A DNA stretch of 64,000 nt from Pseudoscleropodium purum (GCA_963969395.1 OZ017803.1:10788001-10852000), one strand, 5' to 3'; numbered from the stretch's first letter, positions 1 through 13,430 are shown. Notes: a model not told the origin generated them from the sequence alone. Numbers and translations are program-made.

Positions 1-1690
1 TGCTACAAATGCAAACATTATGTAGAATATATATATTCACATTATTTAAATAGATTTAAATGTTTGTAACATTTTAAAGAAAATGACATTATTTGAGGTG
101 GTTTCAAAGTGATACCTTCTCTTTGCCATTATAAGCAATATAGAGAAAGATTCACTTAAAAGCTTTATTTTACTTGATATTATTTTTCTTTGTTTTTTAT
201 TTAGATTATACTATGTCGAATTGGAGGATTTTTTTTGAGTCTCAAGATGAAGAATTTCAATCTGAACATGGGTTTGAGTTTTCTTTATTGTAACTACTGG
301 ATCAGCCACAACTACCACTAGGTCTTTTATTGCTATACGGATGATCAGAAGATAAAGCTAGGCCATCTTGACCATCGAAACAACCTTGCGTAAAGAAGCA
401 ATAGCACGGTAATCTTCAATGTGACGCTTGGAGATTAATGATTTTCTTGCAAGCTAAATATGTTGAGTTTAGCAACCATAAAGTCACATTTGAAGGTGAA
501 GGTTTAAACAATGAGTAATATTATTGCATGATGAAGCCTATCATAGGGATTCATAGTCATCAACGATGATTAAAAGGACCAATCAATCCTGTAACTAAGG
601 CAAATCATGTAGATTATGTTACCACTATTGTCAAACACATCTTCAAATTTTTGCAGATAGAATGATATTTTGATTAGAGCTCTAATTTTTTACTTCTACT
701 AAATATATGTTGAGTTTTAGTTTTTTATTTCATAGTTGGAGTGATTTCTTATAATAATTTGTATTTATGAAGTAATATGAGGGAAATATTCAAATAGTTT
801 GTCTTCTAAATAAATTTAAAGTAAATTTTCTTTAAAGATAAAGATAAAGAAATAGTTGTGAGGCCAAATAAATACTCAATTATTGATGTTGTAACTTTGA
901 GAGTGATTTAGGAGCTGACCTTATTTGTTTGTATGATTAGAGTAGAGATAAGGTGGAAAAAAATGTAAACAAAAAGGTGGATACTATTCATCTTCTTTTT
1001 TGTTGTAAGTTTAGAAAGGCCCTAAATGTTTTCAAGGCTTTGAATGTTTGAAGGCTTGTTGTGTTGTAATTTTAAAAAAAATTTAAATGAAATTTGAAAT
1101 TTTATATCATAGCGTGTAATTTCTAAGTTGATTTCACTTGTTTGATTTGGAGTTGTAAATCAAAAGTTGTGCTAGTTTGAGTGAAAAGGGGTTTGTTGCC
1201 TTTGAAATTAAAAGGTAGAGACTTCGACCGGCCATAAAAGATGAACAAGTTTTGGGTTTGCAATGAGATTTGAAAGAAGTGTAGAAAATTGTATTAACTT
1301 TCCATAAAAAATCACCCATTTTATTTAGAGTTTGTATAAGTGACTTGTAAATGTGGAAGGAAGATCTACTACCTTTCTTTTCTTAAGGCTGAAACTTTGG
1401 ATGGCTACAAAAATTGAACAAAATCTTAGAATTATTTGAAATTTAGAGGAGAAGTAGAAGTTTGTATTAACTTTCTAAAAAAATATCATTCACTTCATTT
1501 AGAGATGTTGAACAATGGTGGTACTCACCCACAGTTTAGCTTAAGAATTAAAGGTTGAAGTTGAAAATTGAAAGAGGTTTTAAAGACTTGTATGTGTATA
1601 TATGGCTTATGACTTTGTAAAATTTGTTGTTGTGGACAGCTTGAGTTACACTAATGTTAGCCTTACTTTATGTCATTAGTGACAAAGTAG
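1..1690. other. AT-rich region without recognisable gene
   Basis: Very AT-rich DNA with only short chance reading frames. I see no conserved protein motif, RNA gene or transposon terminus. Confidence 0.5.
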
Positions 1691-1790
1691 GATTAATTGC
1701 TCACATGGTCAAAATTGGGTGACGAAATAGGATTAATGGCTCACATGGTCAAAATTGGGTGACGAAATAGGATTAATGGCTCTTATGGTC
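1691..1790. repeat. 40-bp tandem repeat, about 2.5 copies
   Basis: Units begin at 1691, 1731 and 1771. Each begins GATTAAT and contains CATGGTCAAAATTGGGTGAC. The first two units differ by one base, and the third diverges after about 20 bases. This suggests a recent small local duplication. Confidence 0.85.
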
Positions 1791-2204
1791 GAGACTGGCT
1801 TATTCTCATAACAAAGCTTGTTTTTTAAAGTTGATCATTAAAAGTTTGAAAATTTAGAAGCCAATCTTTTGAATGGTTCAAGTCGTAATTTGGCCGTCTT
1901 GTATCTTGTGGTTGCTTATTCCCACCTTTATCTTTAAATTCACTTAGAGTTGCATCAAAATAGACTAATGGAAAGAGGCTTCAAGATCAAGTAGAAGATT
2001 AGATGTTTGAGGTTGAAGATTTATTTGCAACTATGTGTACCCAATTCCTAAGTCATTTCAAATTGTAGCTAGAATTCCCGTGATTTTTCGAGGTAAACAC
2101 TCTTAATATGACAACGGATATAAGGGAATGGACCTTGTTGAGTTGGAAAGGAGACATAGTGATGGAATAAAAACTCAATTGTATCTAGACAAGGACTTAA
2201 GTAT

Positions 2205-2400
2205 GTTTAGCGGAGACACTTATGGTTTGGGGGCAAACTTAAGTAGGACATGTACAGATGCTAATGGTCTAGGTACAAATTTAATTAGCTGAGGTACGGA
2301 TGCTAATGATTTGGACATAAATTTAAGTAGGTCGGATGCAAACTTAAATGCCAATTAGCTGGATGCAAATGCTAATGGATTGGGAGCAAACTTAAGCATA
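2205..2400. repeat. Imperfect short repeats, GCAAACTTAAGTAGG type
   Basis: Variants of 'GATGCTAATGGNTTGGG-CAAACTTAAG' recur about four times with irregular spacing of roughly 45-65 bp. No protein or transposon signal accompanies them. Confidence 0.5.
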
Positions 2401-2421
2401 TTCAAGCATCTCCACTTATGC

Positions 2422-3320
2422 CTACATTTCTACTACTACGTCCTCAATTGTCCCTATGTATTCTATTATACAAGCAAATTTCTTTTTTAATTTTTGATTA
2501 CAATTTTGAAAAACTAGAGGTATGAAATATACCATTGGGAAGGTATTTTGAAGACCTTTCCAATAATGTATAATAGGCTTCATAATTCCTAAAATTGCAA
2601 TCACAAAATGTAAAAGAAATTTGTATGCCCGCCTTTGAGTCCCCACCCATGCATCTATATCTAACTCTGATTTGCATCCATGCCCATCCAAATATCCATG
2701 CCTAGCCTCGACTTGTATTACCACTTGACTTTACATCCATGCTCTAACTTTGAGTTGGTAGCTAGGTGTCGTTAAAGTAAGTCTACATCAACTTTTTTTA
2801 CCTTCATAGATAGTCAACTACATATTGACTACATCAAACAAGCAACACCTCTTCTAGATGGGCAATTAGGACAAACAATCAGTCCATTTGTCCAATATGA
2901 TAACCTTGGATTTGTCATTTATGAATGTACGCACCCACTCATCATTTAGCAATGTGCCCATTAAGGGCAACACACAATCACACATAATTCTAGCAATGTC
3001 AATATTGTCCATCGATTGCCATTGAGAATTGAACTTGCACACATGGAGAATTAATTCAAGCAAAAAATATAATACTGATTTTGAAGTAGAAAGTATTTAA
3101 CAAATTGTATAAATAAAAAATGTTTGCAAATTTACACAAAATTTGAACTAGCAAGAGCAAAATCCCATGAAACTTGAACCACCTCTGCAAATAATTGATA
3201 CATTCTAAAACCCAAGCAAATATTGACAAAATCATAGAAAATCTGAATTTGCAATAGCAAAATCAACAGAACTTTGAATCGAAAGCTTACATAATTAATA
3301 CAATCCCAAATCCAAGACAA
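2422..3320 (-). other. Cluster of unrecognised minus-strand ORF fragments
   Basis: Three minus-strand frames (62, 65 and 100 residues) lie within 900 bp: 3132-3320, 2866-3063 and 2422-2724. I recognise no family. The 65-residue piece has a plausible protein-like composition with a run ending in DKWTDC. This could be a decayed transposon gene such as a hAT element, or chance. There is no clear start, splice structure or catalytic motif. Confidence 0.15.
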
Positions 3321-3628
3321 TTTTGTTGCTTACACATTCAAGTGTAAAGAAAAATTAGAAAATACCTACAATTTTGTATGGAATAGGGTTCTTGGTCAAT
3401 CCAATATCAAATCTAGCGCACAATTAGATGTCCTACAATTCTAGTGTATATGACATTGCTTGCACTCTCCAATGTTGCACCTCTAAGGGCCCAAAAAAAC
3501 CAAATTTGCCAAAATATCAACGCATTTGAAACAAGAAATCCCAAATTCAACTCCACATGCACAATTCAAAATCCTAGAGAGAAAGCAATGAATTGTGATT
3601 GAAGGAGTTGAAACCCACCTAAATGGTA

Positions 3629-3844
3629 CAATGTAAGAAACCCATGTTTTAGTTGACAAGCCCTAATTTTTTTAAATGGATTTTAGGTGACATCTAATGC
3701 AACAAATCCATGTTTTTACGTCAACATTGATGTTATGCTGGACATTTTGTTGACATAAAAACATAGATTTGTTGCATTGGACGTCACCTAAAATCTGTTT
3801 AAAAAAATTAGGCTTGTCAACTAAAATGTAGGTTTCTTATAGTG
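3629..3844. mobile_element. CACTA-type foldback MITE (216 bp)
   Basis: The right end is GTTTCTTATAGTG. The left end, CAATGTAAGAAACC, differs by two bases from the family terminus CACTATAAGAAACC. Roughly 100-bp inverted arms (about 3629-3735 and 3740-3844) match at about 90% by eye, so the element folds into a nearly complete hairpin. The flanking 3-mers (gta and tat) do not match, so the target duplication is not preserved or the left end is slightly off. Family membership follows from the shared ends with the elements at 5393, 24958, 37066 and 45803. Confidence 0.8.
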
Positions 3845-4526
3845 TATGCTACTAGTAATCTACTAGAAAGAAATTGCGATGTAAAAAATAATTTTTTTGT
3901 CCTAACACCCCAATGTAATTTGGATTTGTGCACCTTCTCTAATCATGTAGCTTGGAATGGAGAATTTACAAGCACATGTAGCACAAAGTAACCTGGAACA
4001 TCTGAAAAAATTCCCACGACCTCCTCTTGCTATAGGAAAATAAACAAAAAAAATCTCAAATCAAGTTGTCAAAAATTAGAGATAAGAAAAATCGGCTCAA
4101 GATCTATGTAATCATGATAGGAAAAAAAGAAAGGTGATTGAATTAAAAAATCCCCTTAACCTTCTATTGAGTCTAATTTTATGCACAAATTTGCAATCAA
4201 AGATTGCATATACCAACTCTAATGGCAAATCAAGCATGCCAATTTTTTTAGGGAAAATGAGAAAAGAGAATTGCATAAAGGAACACCAAACCTAAACTCA
4301 GTTATATCAAAATATTTGCAAATCTAAATCCTAAACCCTTTCACTATTTTGAAATAAAGTTGAAGTTACAATTTTTAGCATTCTAAACTCTGGAATCAAA
4401 ATCAATCCTAGCACAAGAAACCCTCAAATTTGCTTCGAGTTGCAAAAATGTGAACATATACTAGACTTGACAAAAACTGCATTAACATGGAAATTTTAAA
4501 TAGGAAAAATACCACAACCTTGGCTC
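3845..4526. other. AT-rich region, nothing recognised
   Basis: AT-rich sequence between two transposons. No reading frame with recognisable motifs. Confidence 0.5.
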
Positions 4527-4798
4527 CAAGGTTGACAGGACGGTCGGACGTCCGAGACGTCCGGACGCAGACGTTGTGTCCATAGCGTCCGCTGACATTC
4601 GTGGTCCTGGCAGATGTAGTGTCCGCCAGGACCGCCCCGTCCGCATGTCCCCCCGTCCGCCCTGTCCGCCCCACCCCGCCTGTCCGCCTTCCAACGGCGG
4701 GAGGGATGCTTCGTCTGCTGGCGTTCGTGAGGATGGACGTCCAGACGTCCGGGTTACGGACGCTATTTTGGGGTGGACGTACTGATTTGTCAACCCTG
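4527..4798. mobile_element. GC-rich hAT-type MITE (272 bp) with perfect 8-bp target duplication
   Basis: It begins CAAGGTTGACA and ends TGTCAACCCTG, an 11-bp terminal inverted repeat with one mismatch. The host octamer CTTGGCTC is present on both sides (4519-4526 and 4799-4806). An 8-bp duplication plus CAGGG-type ends is the hallmark of hAT elements. The interior is strikingly GC- and CpG-rich compared with its surroundings and is built from repeated GGACG/CGTCC words. It has no transposase, and its reading frames are artefacts of the GC content. It is an inverted relative of the copy at 39396-39733. Confidence 0.92.
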
Positions 4799-5392
4799 CT
4801 TGGCTCTAGCTTCAATATCCATGATATGCTCACAATAGTGCTTCTAAAAAAAGGACAAATTGCAAATATGGTAGTATGTTTACAATTGTGTTGACACCTA
4901 AAAGCATCCTAGCCTAAAAAATTGGAAAAATAAAATTCTAATTTAAGACAATTGGGTTTGGAAAAAATTAACCAAAGGAATTCTTAAAAGCAATACATTG
5001 ATTGAATTCAAGAATGGGCTCCAATTGCAGGTAGATTGATGTTTCCATTTTTGAATCCTAAAGATATAGTGGAAAAAAATGTCTAATAATTGCAAGCTCC
5101 TGTAAATACCTGTGAGTAAAACAATATTGTGTTTACACCAATTTGAAGTATTTGGTGAAAGCATGTCCAAGACAAATTTTCAGCACATTTCCTTATTCAT
5201 TTTCCACATCACTTTGAGCTACAGTATATCCTCTAGAAACACTAATCTTAAGAAGGCCATCACAAAGTTGAAATTAATACTATTTAAAAGCCTCAAATGC
5301 AAATATAGGCAAAATAAAAAATACAAGAAACGCACCCACTTGAAATGAGACTCACACACAATTATGATATTGTATACAGGTACGCAGTCATT
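4799..5392. other. AT-rich region, nothing recognised
   Basis: Short overlapping frames on both strands without recognisable motifs. Confidence 0.45.
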
Positions 5393-6905
5393 TACTATAA
5401 GAAACCCACGTTTTTTTGTTACATCAAACTTTAAACAAGACATGTTTTTGTGAATAAGAGGATGTTGGAGATTGAGAGGCAATGGGTGGCAAAATTGGAG
5501 TGGACATCACAATGAATGTGTGCATGTTAGTGAAAAATAACGTTACGTTAGGAAAACAAGTATGTTCTATGAGACATCCAAAAAAACGTCAACATGTTTT
5601 TGTGACATCCAAAAAAAAATGATGGTGCCATGTCAGCTAGGGTTTATAGTTTGACTATGGATAAGTTTGTAGAAATTACTTGAGGTTGAGGTAAAAATAC
5701 TGACCAAATTTCAAAAAAATATGAAAATAACAACTATATGGTAGATTTTTGCAAAATTTGTAAAAAGAATGGCACTGGACGTGGCATTGAAAGAGGATGA
5801 TGTTAGCACACTTTGACACCATCTAAGAATTAAAATTTTTTTTTTGACATCAATGAAAACATCAACTAAGATGTTAATATGCTGTTTTAGATGTCAACTA
5901 AGACATTAATTAAAATGTGAAGATGTTTTTTGAGACATTAACTAAGATGTCAACTAAGACGTCAACTAAGATGTCCAAATGTTTTCTTAAACATTTACTA
6001 GAACAAAGTTGTATTCATGAGGATGCTCATGTCTGAAATAATATTTTTCTTACAACTCCAAAGTTTTATATATCCCATATGGTTTGTCTTCCTTCCTACC
6101 AACCACTTGTATAAATAGCCTTGTTTTTTCATATCAATATATTTATAGTAATTGATTTTTCAAGCCAAATATGATATATTATATATGGCATATAATATAT
6201 GTTGTATTATATATGATGTATTGTGTATGTTATATAATATATGTTGTATTTTATGTGGTGTATTGTGTATGTTGTACAATATATAGTGTATTTTGTAAGG
6301 CCTATTTTGTATGGTACATATATATTTAAGTTGACATTATAAAATGTCTAAACATCTAAGTTGATGTCTTAAAAAACATTTGGATGTTTAAGTTAATGTT
6401 TCAAAAATTGAGACATATTCATCAAGCATGTCCAAAAAGATGTTGTTTGTGATGTTCTCATGTCTCTGTAGACATACCATAACATATGGTGGATGCTACA
6501 TGCTGCTTAAATAAATTATTTTCATATCACCATTGACATCCGAAAAAACATATGCATATTACAACAAACATCCAAATTGACAAGACCTAAGACCTAGTGT
6601 ATTGATGACATTAGCAAATGCTCAAATGAAAAATTGTTGATGTGGTATTGCTTGCCCCGTTGGCACTGATGTGGAGGCCAAGTGGTAGCCACATGGCAAC
6701 TTTTTATGGCCTTCAAAGACCATGTTTTTTGTAACGTCCAAAATTTCCTTGAAATCAAACCATGTTTTTAAAAAATTTCTAAGTTTTTTGGCATATCCAA
6801 CTTGATGCTTTTTTTAGACATCATTATTAACATGGTTGATGTCTAAATTGACGTACTTACTATATTTTTCTACTTGTTTAAAAAAATTTGTTTTTTTTTA
6901 TAGTG
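5393..6905. mobile_element. Non-autonomous CACTA element (1,513 bp)
   Basis: The left end is TACTATAAGAAACCC (first C changed to T) and the right end is TATAGTG. The 3-bp target duplication ATT is present at 5390-5392 and 6906-6908. Near both ends, short motifs of the type 'ACATC-CAAAAAA' and 'GATGTC' recur, like the subterminal repeats of En/Spm elements. There is no transposase frame. The centre holds a TATAAATAG box (about 6111) and a TA-rich tract also seen in the copy at 40.7-41.8 kb. It must have moved with proteins supplied by another element. Confidence 0.87.
6165..6320. repeat. TA-rich imperfect repeat inside the CACTA element
   Basis: Variants of 'ATATGTTGTATTATATATGATGTATTG' repeat several times. 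A degenerate counterpart occurs at about 41240-41335, so this belongs to the transposon interior and is not an independent microsatellite. Confidence 0.6.
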
Positions 6906-9059
6906 ATTGGTGACCATTACTACAAAGTGTAATGCAAATCTGGAGAGACTCAAAATGTTGTAGTGTAATGCTCAAGAATTCTTTGATATAAATTTGTCAA
7001 AAACATCCCTATTGTACTTTTCTAGTGTTTAAACATTAGTTTCTAGAGTTGAACAATATGGCTATAGTAGAAATCACACTATCTATGTCCATCTACTAAG
7101 TGTTAATAATATTGTACTTGAATTTATTCTTATTTGATGCTGTTTTAAACCAATTCGGTATAATTTGCATGGAGGGTGCAAAACTTGCCATTTTACCTAC
7201 AACTGTTAGAGACATGAGATCAATTAGATTCTTGCACAATCCTCACTTGTTTCCAACCCTCCTATAGATTTTCTGGACTCGTCTAAGCCACCAACTACCA
7301 ACAACTATACCAGTAGACACTACAATTGGGCCGCAATCTTGTAGCACACCTTATACCAAAAAGATTTGAATTGTAAAGCCTCTACATCTCCCACGAGTAC
7401 AAATGGAAGATCATCTATAGAAATAGATTCATTCATAGCTTTGAGAATATTCACACCTTTGCCTACCAGATTCTTATGGTCAATTGTAGTATAAATTAAT
7501 AGTTTACCTTTGTTTCCGTCCTTAGGATGATCATTGTACATGATCTCTTTCCTCTTGCACCACTATTTAATATGCAATGCGGAGTGCAAATGAGATTTTT
7601 CAAAATTTGCAAGCAAGTTCTATAATTATCACTATCTAAGAGTGTTCATCCACTACAAGACAGAATGGAGTGTATTAAGTGAATTTTTAAGTATAGTCTT
7701 AGACATAAGATTATAAATAATGATCTTTAAGGAAATTTTTAGCAAAATTTTACTAGAAACACAAAAATAAAAAATTCTCTCAAATTTTTACATGTTTTCA
7801 AATAAAAAGAATAGAAATCCAAAATTGATCAAATTACATCCTACTAAATTTTAACAAATTTCTATATGCGTAAATTTTTTAAATTTAATAATTGATATGA
7901 TTAGCATATTATTTGGAACATCTTCAAAAAAATTGGAATCACTCTAATTATTTTTGTATTCTTAATAACATTGGATTGAACCTTATATTTTTTAAATTGC
8001 AAAAAACAAAAATTAAATTTTTTTCTTTAGGATTAATTTGTTTGTATAGGATAAAGATTAGCACTAGAAGAAATTTGAGGCAAGGAAAGGGCCGTTTTAA
8101 GCCTATTTCCCTTCTTGGGAACCAACAATATGTTGTCAAGTTTTTAAATAATAAAAAATAGTAAAGGCATTTTCTAGGTTAAACATGGATGTGTGATTGT
8201 AATATCAATATAGAATGCAAAAATGTAGAATTCAAACTTTCCACAACCTAATTTTTAATCTATATCTAAAGTTAGGCTATTTGTTTGTTCTATTTGTTAT
8301 ATTGAAATCATGTGTTTCTTCATTGTGATTTTGGTATGGTTAGAAGCCCTCAATAAGAAAGGGTGCATGGGTTTTGGTCTTGTAACGTTTAGACCTATAG
8401 TATAAAAGCTATTGAATTTTAAAGGTTTTATGAGTTAAAAGATTTGGAAATTATTTTTACTTTTATTTTGGCTATAAAAACAATATAGGGTATTCTAGTA
8501 AGATCTTAAATTACAATATTATTCAATTTTTAATAGTAATGATACATAATAATAAATACTACTAATGATATTTAGGAGACTATACATTGGTCAAAAAGCT
8601 ATTGTTACTTTCTGTTCAATCCATTAGAGAAAAAATCAGACTTTTAGAGGTTTGCCAAAAAGCCCTCAAGGGACCCCAAATATTAAATTTATTGTACACT
8701 TTTATTATTTTCACCTATTACTACTCGCATTATATTGCAATGTTAGATGGTTGTCAGTATTTGAAGTGGCTCAAAAATCCAAGTATTGGAGGTCCAAATC
8801 ATTATAAAATTTGTAATTTGATGTACCTTGGACTCTAACCAAGTTGTTGAAAAAGAAAATGCTCAAAATAGTCCAATTACCATTCATCATCAAGAATTTT
8901 TTTGATGGCAAAGTATACAACTTACTTCACTAACATTTGGTGAGAATGAATAGAGAAGAGGTTGTTTTTATAATAAAATCTATTGTCCATTATAAATCTT
9001 TAGAAGATGAGAGCTTAACCACTCATTGTCAAAACACAAGAATTGTGCTCAAAATAGAA
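6906..9059. other. AT-rich region, nothing recognised
   Basis: Contains short frames such as 7320-7541 on the minus strand (73 residues, no recognised family) and 7913-8161 on the plus strand. None has motifs or splice context. No RNA gene seen. Confidence 0.4.
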
Positions 9060-9388
9060 TTTTAGACCTCATTTTAGCATAATAGAATATCTTTTTTTTT
9101 GAAAGATCTAAACTAAATTTTTTTTGGAATCTAACTAAATTTTGTCTCCAAATTTTTTTTTAGGTTTAAGAATTCCAACTAAAAGTTATGGATAAATTTT
9201 AGAAAGGAGTTGGAAGGAACATTTTTTTAGAAATTTTCAAACACCTTCTCTAAAATTTGTTTATAACTTTTAGTTGGAGTCTCAAAACTTCAAACAGATA
9301 TTTAGACATAAAACCTAGCTTAATTATACAATTTTTTTTTCAAAGCATTTTGAAAAAAGATATTCTACTATACTAAAATAAGGTTTGA
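9060..9388. repeat. Long foldback inverted repeat, MITE-like (about 330 bp)
   Basis: The left arm starts with ACCTCATTTTAGCATAATAG at 9065. The right arm ends with CTACTATACTAAAATAAGGT at 9384, close to its reverse complement. The similarity continues inward through 'CCAACTAAAAGTTAT' (about 9175) and 'ATAACTTTTAGTTGG' (about 9260), giving arms of roughly 150 bp around a short loop. It is probably a foldback MITE. The superfamily is unknown because no clear target duplication is visible. Confidence 0.72.
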
Positions 9389-9720
9389 AATTTGTAGTTG
9401 CAAATTTTTCAATTTTTTTTGGTCCATTTGACTTTGTAATGTGAATAGGATCCAATTGTTAGTCTATTTCCTACTAGGAAGGCCAAGAGGCAAGATAAAT
9501 TGTAATATAAACAAAATGGCACTTGGTGAGATTTGAATAGGGCTAATAGATTAAATTGAAGCAAGGTCAAGTAGATTGATATAGCCCTTTTAAGTACTAG
9601 GTACACTTTTTCAAGTTGACCTTTTGAGGACTATAAGTCCAAATGACAAATTGTTTTCTTTCTCTCTTGAATTCTATAAAGCAAAAAAGTCTAGTTGTCT
9701 CTAGAACTCTCACGTTGTAA
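9389..9720. other. Nothing recognised
   Basis: AT-rich DNA with no conserved motif. Confidence 0.4.
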
Positions 9721-10610
9721 TATGTGCCAATACTATTGAATATAAAAATTGTTGAAATAAATTGTGCACAAGCTTGTATTGTTGTGTGCTATTGTGTTTA
9801 GTTGTGTATTTGATTTGTGGGATCAATTGGTTGTGTGTGTACTGTGTTGAATGAGTTTTAATTGCAGTTGTAAACCTCAAGTTTTAATTGCTTGATTGTG
9901 AGTTATTATCCAATTGCTGAGTGAATTTGGTTGTTAAAGTGAGCAAAGTTCCTATCAAATTGTTGATTGTGTAAGTGTAATAAATTCATTGTTCAAATCG
10001 TTTGCCTATGGGGTGGAGATCAATGAGAAATCAAGTCGACTGGGCTTGAACCGAGCTAGCACTATAAGGCAAATTGCTAGGTAAGCAGTCCATTGCTTCT
10101 AAATTAAATTGACAAATCACTATTGCTTTTGAATCTGGCATGATCTGAACTTCTACGCTACGTGAAATGGAGTAAGTCCTATCAATATTGAGCAAGATTG
10201 AAACAAATTGTCTGTTTAAGTTTTAGTTTAAGCAAGAAGAAGACTAATTGCCATGTGAGTGGCATATTGTCAAATTGCTATGTGCTTTGTTAAATGCACA
10301 TCAATTTGAGTTCATTAAACAATGAAACCTGCTCAAAGAAGAGAGTATGAACCAATTGACTAACAATTAGCAATTTTAACTCATAAATTATGAATGAATC
10401 CAAAAGTAATTAATTCTTCTTATTGCCAAGAAGTAATTGTGTAAGAAGTTGATCAACTCATCTAAACATAGTCAAACAAGAATTGAAATTAGCTTATCAA
10501 CTTGATTGTATTGTTGAATTTTGTAAAGCTCCAATGTGGATTAACAAATGGTTGGTGTGTGGAATTTATTGCATTACTGAAGTCAAATTGTTGAGTGAGG
10601 GCAGAGTATC
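9721..10610. repeat. AATTG-rich tract, left part
   Basis: The words CAATTG, AATTGTT and AAATTG recur at very short, irregular intervals, giving a distinctive composition shared with 11853-13430. The two tracts are separated by a CACTA element and were probably continuous before it inserted. No coding motif is seen. It could be the non-coding interior of a retroelement or a decayed satellite. Confidence 0.45.
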
Positions 10611-11852
10611 ACTGTAAAAAAACTGCATTTTTTATGTTGTTTTACTAAAACGGATCATGTTTTCAAAAACAAGCAGCGTGAGACAATTCAAGCTCTAGAA
10701 GTCCAAATTCTATATGATGTCACTGTAATCGTAGTCGTATATGTAGAAAAAGGACCTAATGTCAAATAAGATAGACATACTTCTAACGACATCAAAAGAG
10801 AGAGGTGCATGTTTTTCAAAACGTACTTTAAAACATAGACAACCACATTAGCAACTATGTTGTCTTTCACTGCGGGTAAGTTAATTAAATTACTACGGTT
10901 TATGGTAAAATGTTGACCATTTGTAAAAAATTTAAGGAAAGGGTAGCCACATAGCATGCTTTGGAAAAAAAAATGGATGAATGAGCACAATGGATGAAAA
11001 GAGATGACCTTTATACAAGTAGGGTGGTAGGAAGTGAGACAATCCATGTGGAATATATACAACAAGAATTGTGTTCAATATAAAATATCTTAGACCACAT
11101 CATCAAGATGTCAGAAACAACATAGAGATGTTTGAAACATCAAAATGTCTAAATCAATGTCTAGACGTTAGAAACAATGTTAAAAAGTACAATGGCTAAG
11201 TTTTCATATTCTAGTTATTCCATATCTTTTGTCTCACCATGGACAAAGTATAGCTACAAATATGACCTTTGTAATCTTCATCTTCATTAACTTTCAATGA
11301 AGGAATTCCTTCATTTTGCCATCAAAATTCTCTTGATGGTAGATGGTAAGTTTTCTTTAATTCTTGGTGAATTCTACAATTATTCTAGTGGTTTTTATTT
11401 TATTTTTACTAATTCTTTTTTGTTGGTCTTGCCTTGTAGGTATGGTATGTACTAATTGATGTCTCAAAAAAACATCTAATTTGATGTCTCAAAAAACAAC
11501 ATTAAAATTTTCAAACACCATAAAAGTTTGTTAATTAGGCATGCCACATCATCATTTTTTCGCCACTACATCAAGTGCCATGTCATAGACGAGCTGGATG
11601 AAAAAAAATCCTATGTGGTTCTTGTTGCTTACATGGCGTCCAAATATCGCTTTTTAGAGAGCTTGGAAGTTAGACCATATTTTTTGTGATGTAACCAAGA
11701 AACAAGCCACGTTTAGGCACATTTTTTACATGTTTTTTACCTTTCAATTATGACGGATTTTAGATGACATCAACATTGATGAATTTCATGTCTTAGGCAA
11801 CATCATGACGTGTTCTTCTTGACATCATGAAATTGCCTGTTTTCTTATATTG
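10611..11852. mobile_element. Degenerate non-autonomous CACTA element (1,242 bp)
   Basis: The left end CACTGTAAAAAAACTGC and right end GTTTTCTTATATTG are diverged forms of the family termini. Flanking triplets TAT and CAT match at two of three bases. Internal ATGTC-, AACATC- and 'ACATCA' words resemble the subterminal repeats of the other copies. A segment near 11570-11700, with 'CATGTCATAGAC' and 'CCTATGTGGTTC', matches 41510-41600 and part of 6600-6720. No transposase frame is present. It appears older than the 5393 copy. Confidence 0.7.
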
Positions 11853-13430
11853 CATCTAGCTCCATAGTGGCATTATCCAATTGATTGTAAATGCTTGCAA
11901 ATGTAAACTAGTATATTGTTTGAATTCCATAAGATCAAGTTTGTAAGAAATTAGTGCTGTAAATTGATGAGTTGATAAAAGCTAATTGTTATATAGTATA
12001 CATCAAGTTGTTGAATATTAGCTATCTAATTGTTGCATGAATTAATGCAAGATACATGTAATGTTGGTGTAGAACTAATTGATTTGCAGGTGCAGCAATT
12101 TGTCTAGGCCAATTTAATGTACTAACCAAGTCCAATTGTTATGGTGTATGTGTGTCCATTTGATTATGTATCGCTTGTGGATGGTGTAATCTCCTTGACC
12201 ATATAATGTGTTGTATGAATTATGTTGTCAAATTGTTTACATATTAAAAACTCACAATTTTGGTCTTCACGGGTGATGTTGTTCTTTGAGATACAAATTG
12301 ATTGGTAATTTGTATAAATAAGTTGCCTTTATGCACAATTCACGGTTGTGTTTAGTTGTGGTTTAACATGTGTTGTGCATTCAAAGTCATTGGAAGGGAG
12401 GAGTCCCATATGTTACCATGAATCAAGTTGATCAAATTTCATAGTACTTTGTCAAATTATATTAAAGAATTGATGAGTTGAATCACTAAGGAATTGTAAT
12501 TGCATACATTGAAATAAATTGACTGGTTTGTTAGTTGTTACACAAAATCATATACCAAATTACACTCTTTGTTTATTGGTTAATTTGCTCTGAACCCATG
12601 GATTAGGACAACTTGACAAGTTTATCGTAAACTAGACTAAGAATCAGACAAGTTGTCAAGAACTACCTCCGTCCAATTGAACTAAACCTTGTTGGTTGGA
12701 ACAAATTAACCTTAAGTATTTTGAAAGGCAACAATCAAGACCAATCAACTAAGTCATAACAATTAGACAGGGAACATGGTAGTATGCACAATCTTAGATT
12801 CAACTCTTGATCTATTGGTCATAGGATATTCATTTGATGAATTAACCCAACTCCCAATACTAAAGCTAAGATAATTTGACTTGGAGAAATGAAGCTAAAA
12901 GGGTTGAAGGATGAATCCAATTATCCAAGAAAGTTTTCAAATTTTTCATACTCTACATATAGATAGAACATACCAATTTGATATTTGCATTTAATTTAGT
13001 AATGAGGCTAGTAAAAGATAAGTATTGCCTAAACAAAGGAAAATTTAAAAAGAAATTAATTAAAGAACATTGTCCCTAAAAAATTTATTGTATTTAAAAT
13101 ATATACCTTGGCATTTTGATTACATTGATAGTGCATGCATTGTCCAATAGACAAATTGACCAAAACCTGAGGATTTGATTTGTGCTATTTGACAATAAAC
13201 CAAAATACTATATAGAACTGGGACCACATACATAGAGTCTATTATATTATAGCATCGGGGTTGAACTGAGACTAATTGACAAAGAATGTGGATTTTTTTT
13301 ATTCAAAATACCAAACCAATTATAAATTGTCCCAATAAATATCCAAATTTACGAAACAAGTGACCTTAGTCACACATATATTAGACTGTTTGACCTTTCC
13401 TTAGGAAATAACCCCTATACTAGTTGTCTT
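11853..13430. repeat. AATTG-rich tract, right part
   Basis: Same AATTG-laden composition as 9721-10610, fading out toward 13.4 kb. No protein motif or RNA gene is seen. Confidence 0.4.

Noticed and set aside
4408..4894. Overlapping long ORFs on both strands in a GC-rich patch
   Set aside because: They follow from the GGACG/CGTCC composition of a hAT MITE with clear ends and target duplication; all frames stay open by lack of AT-rich stops.
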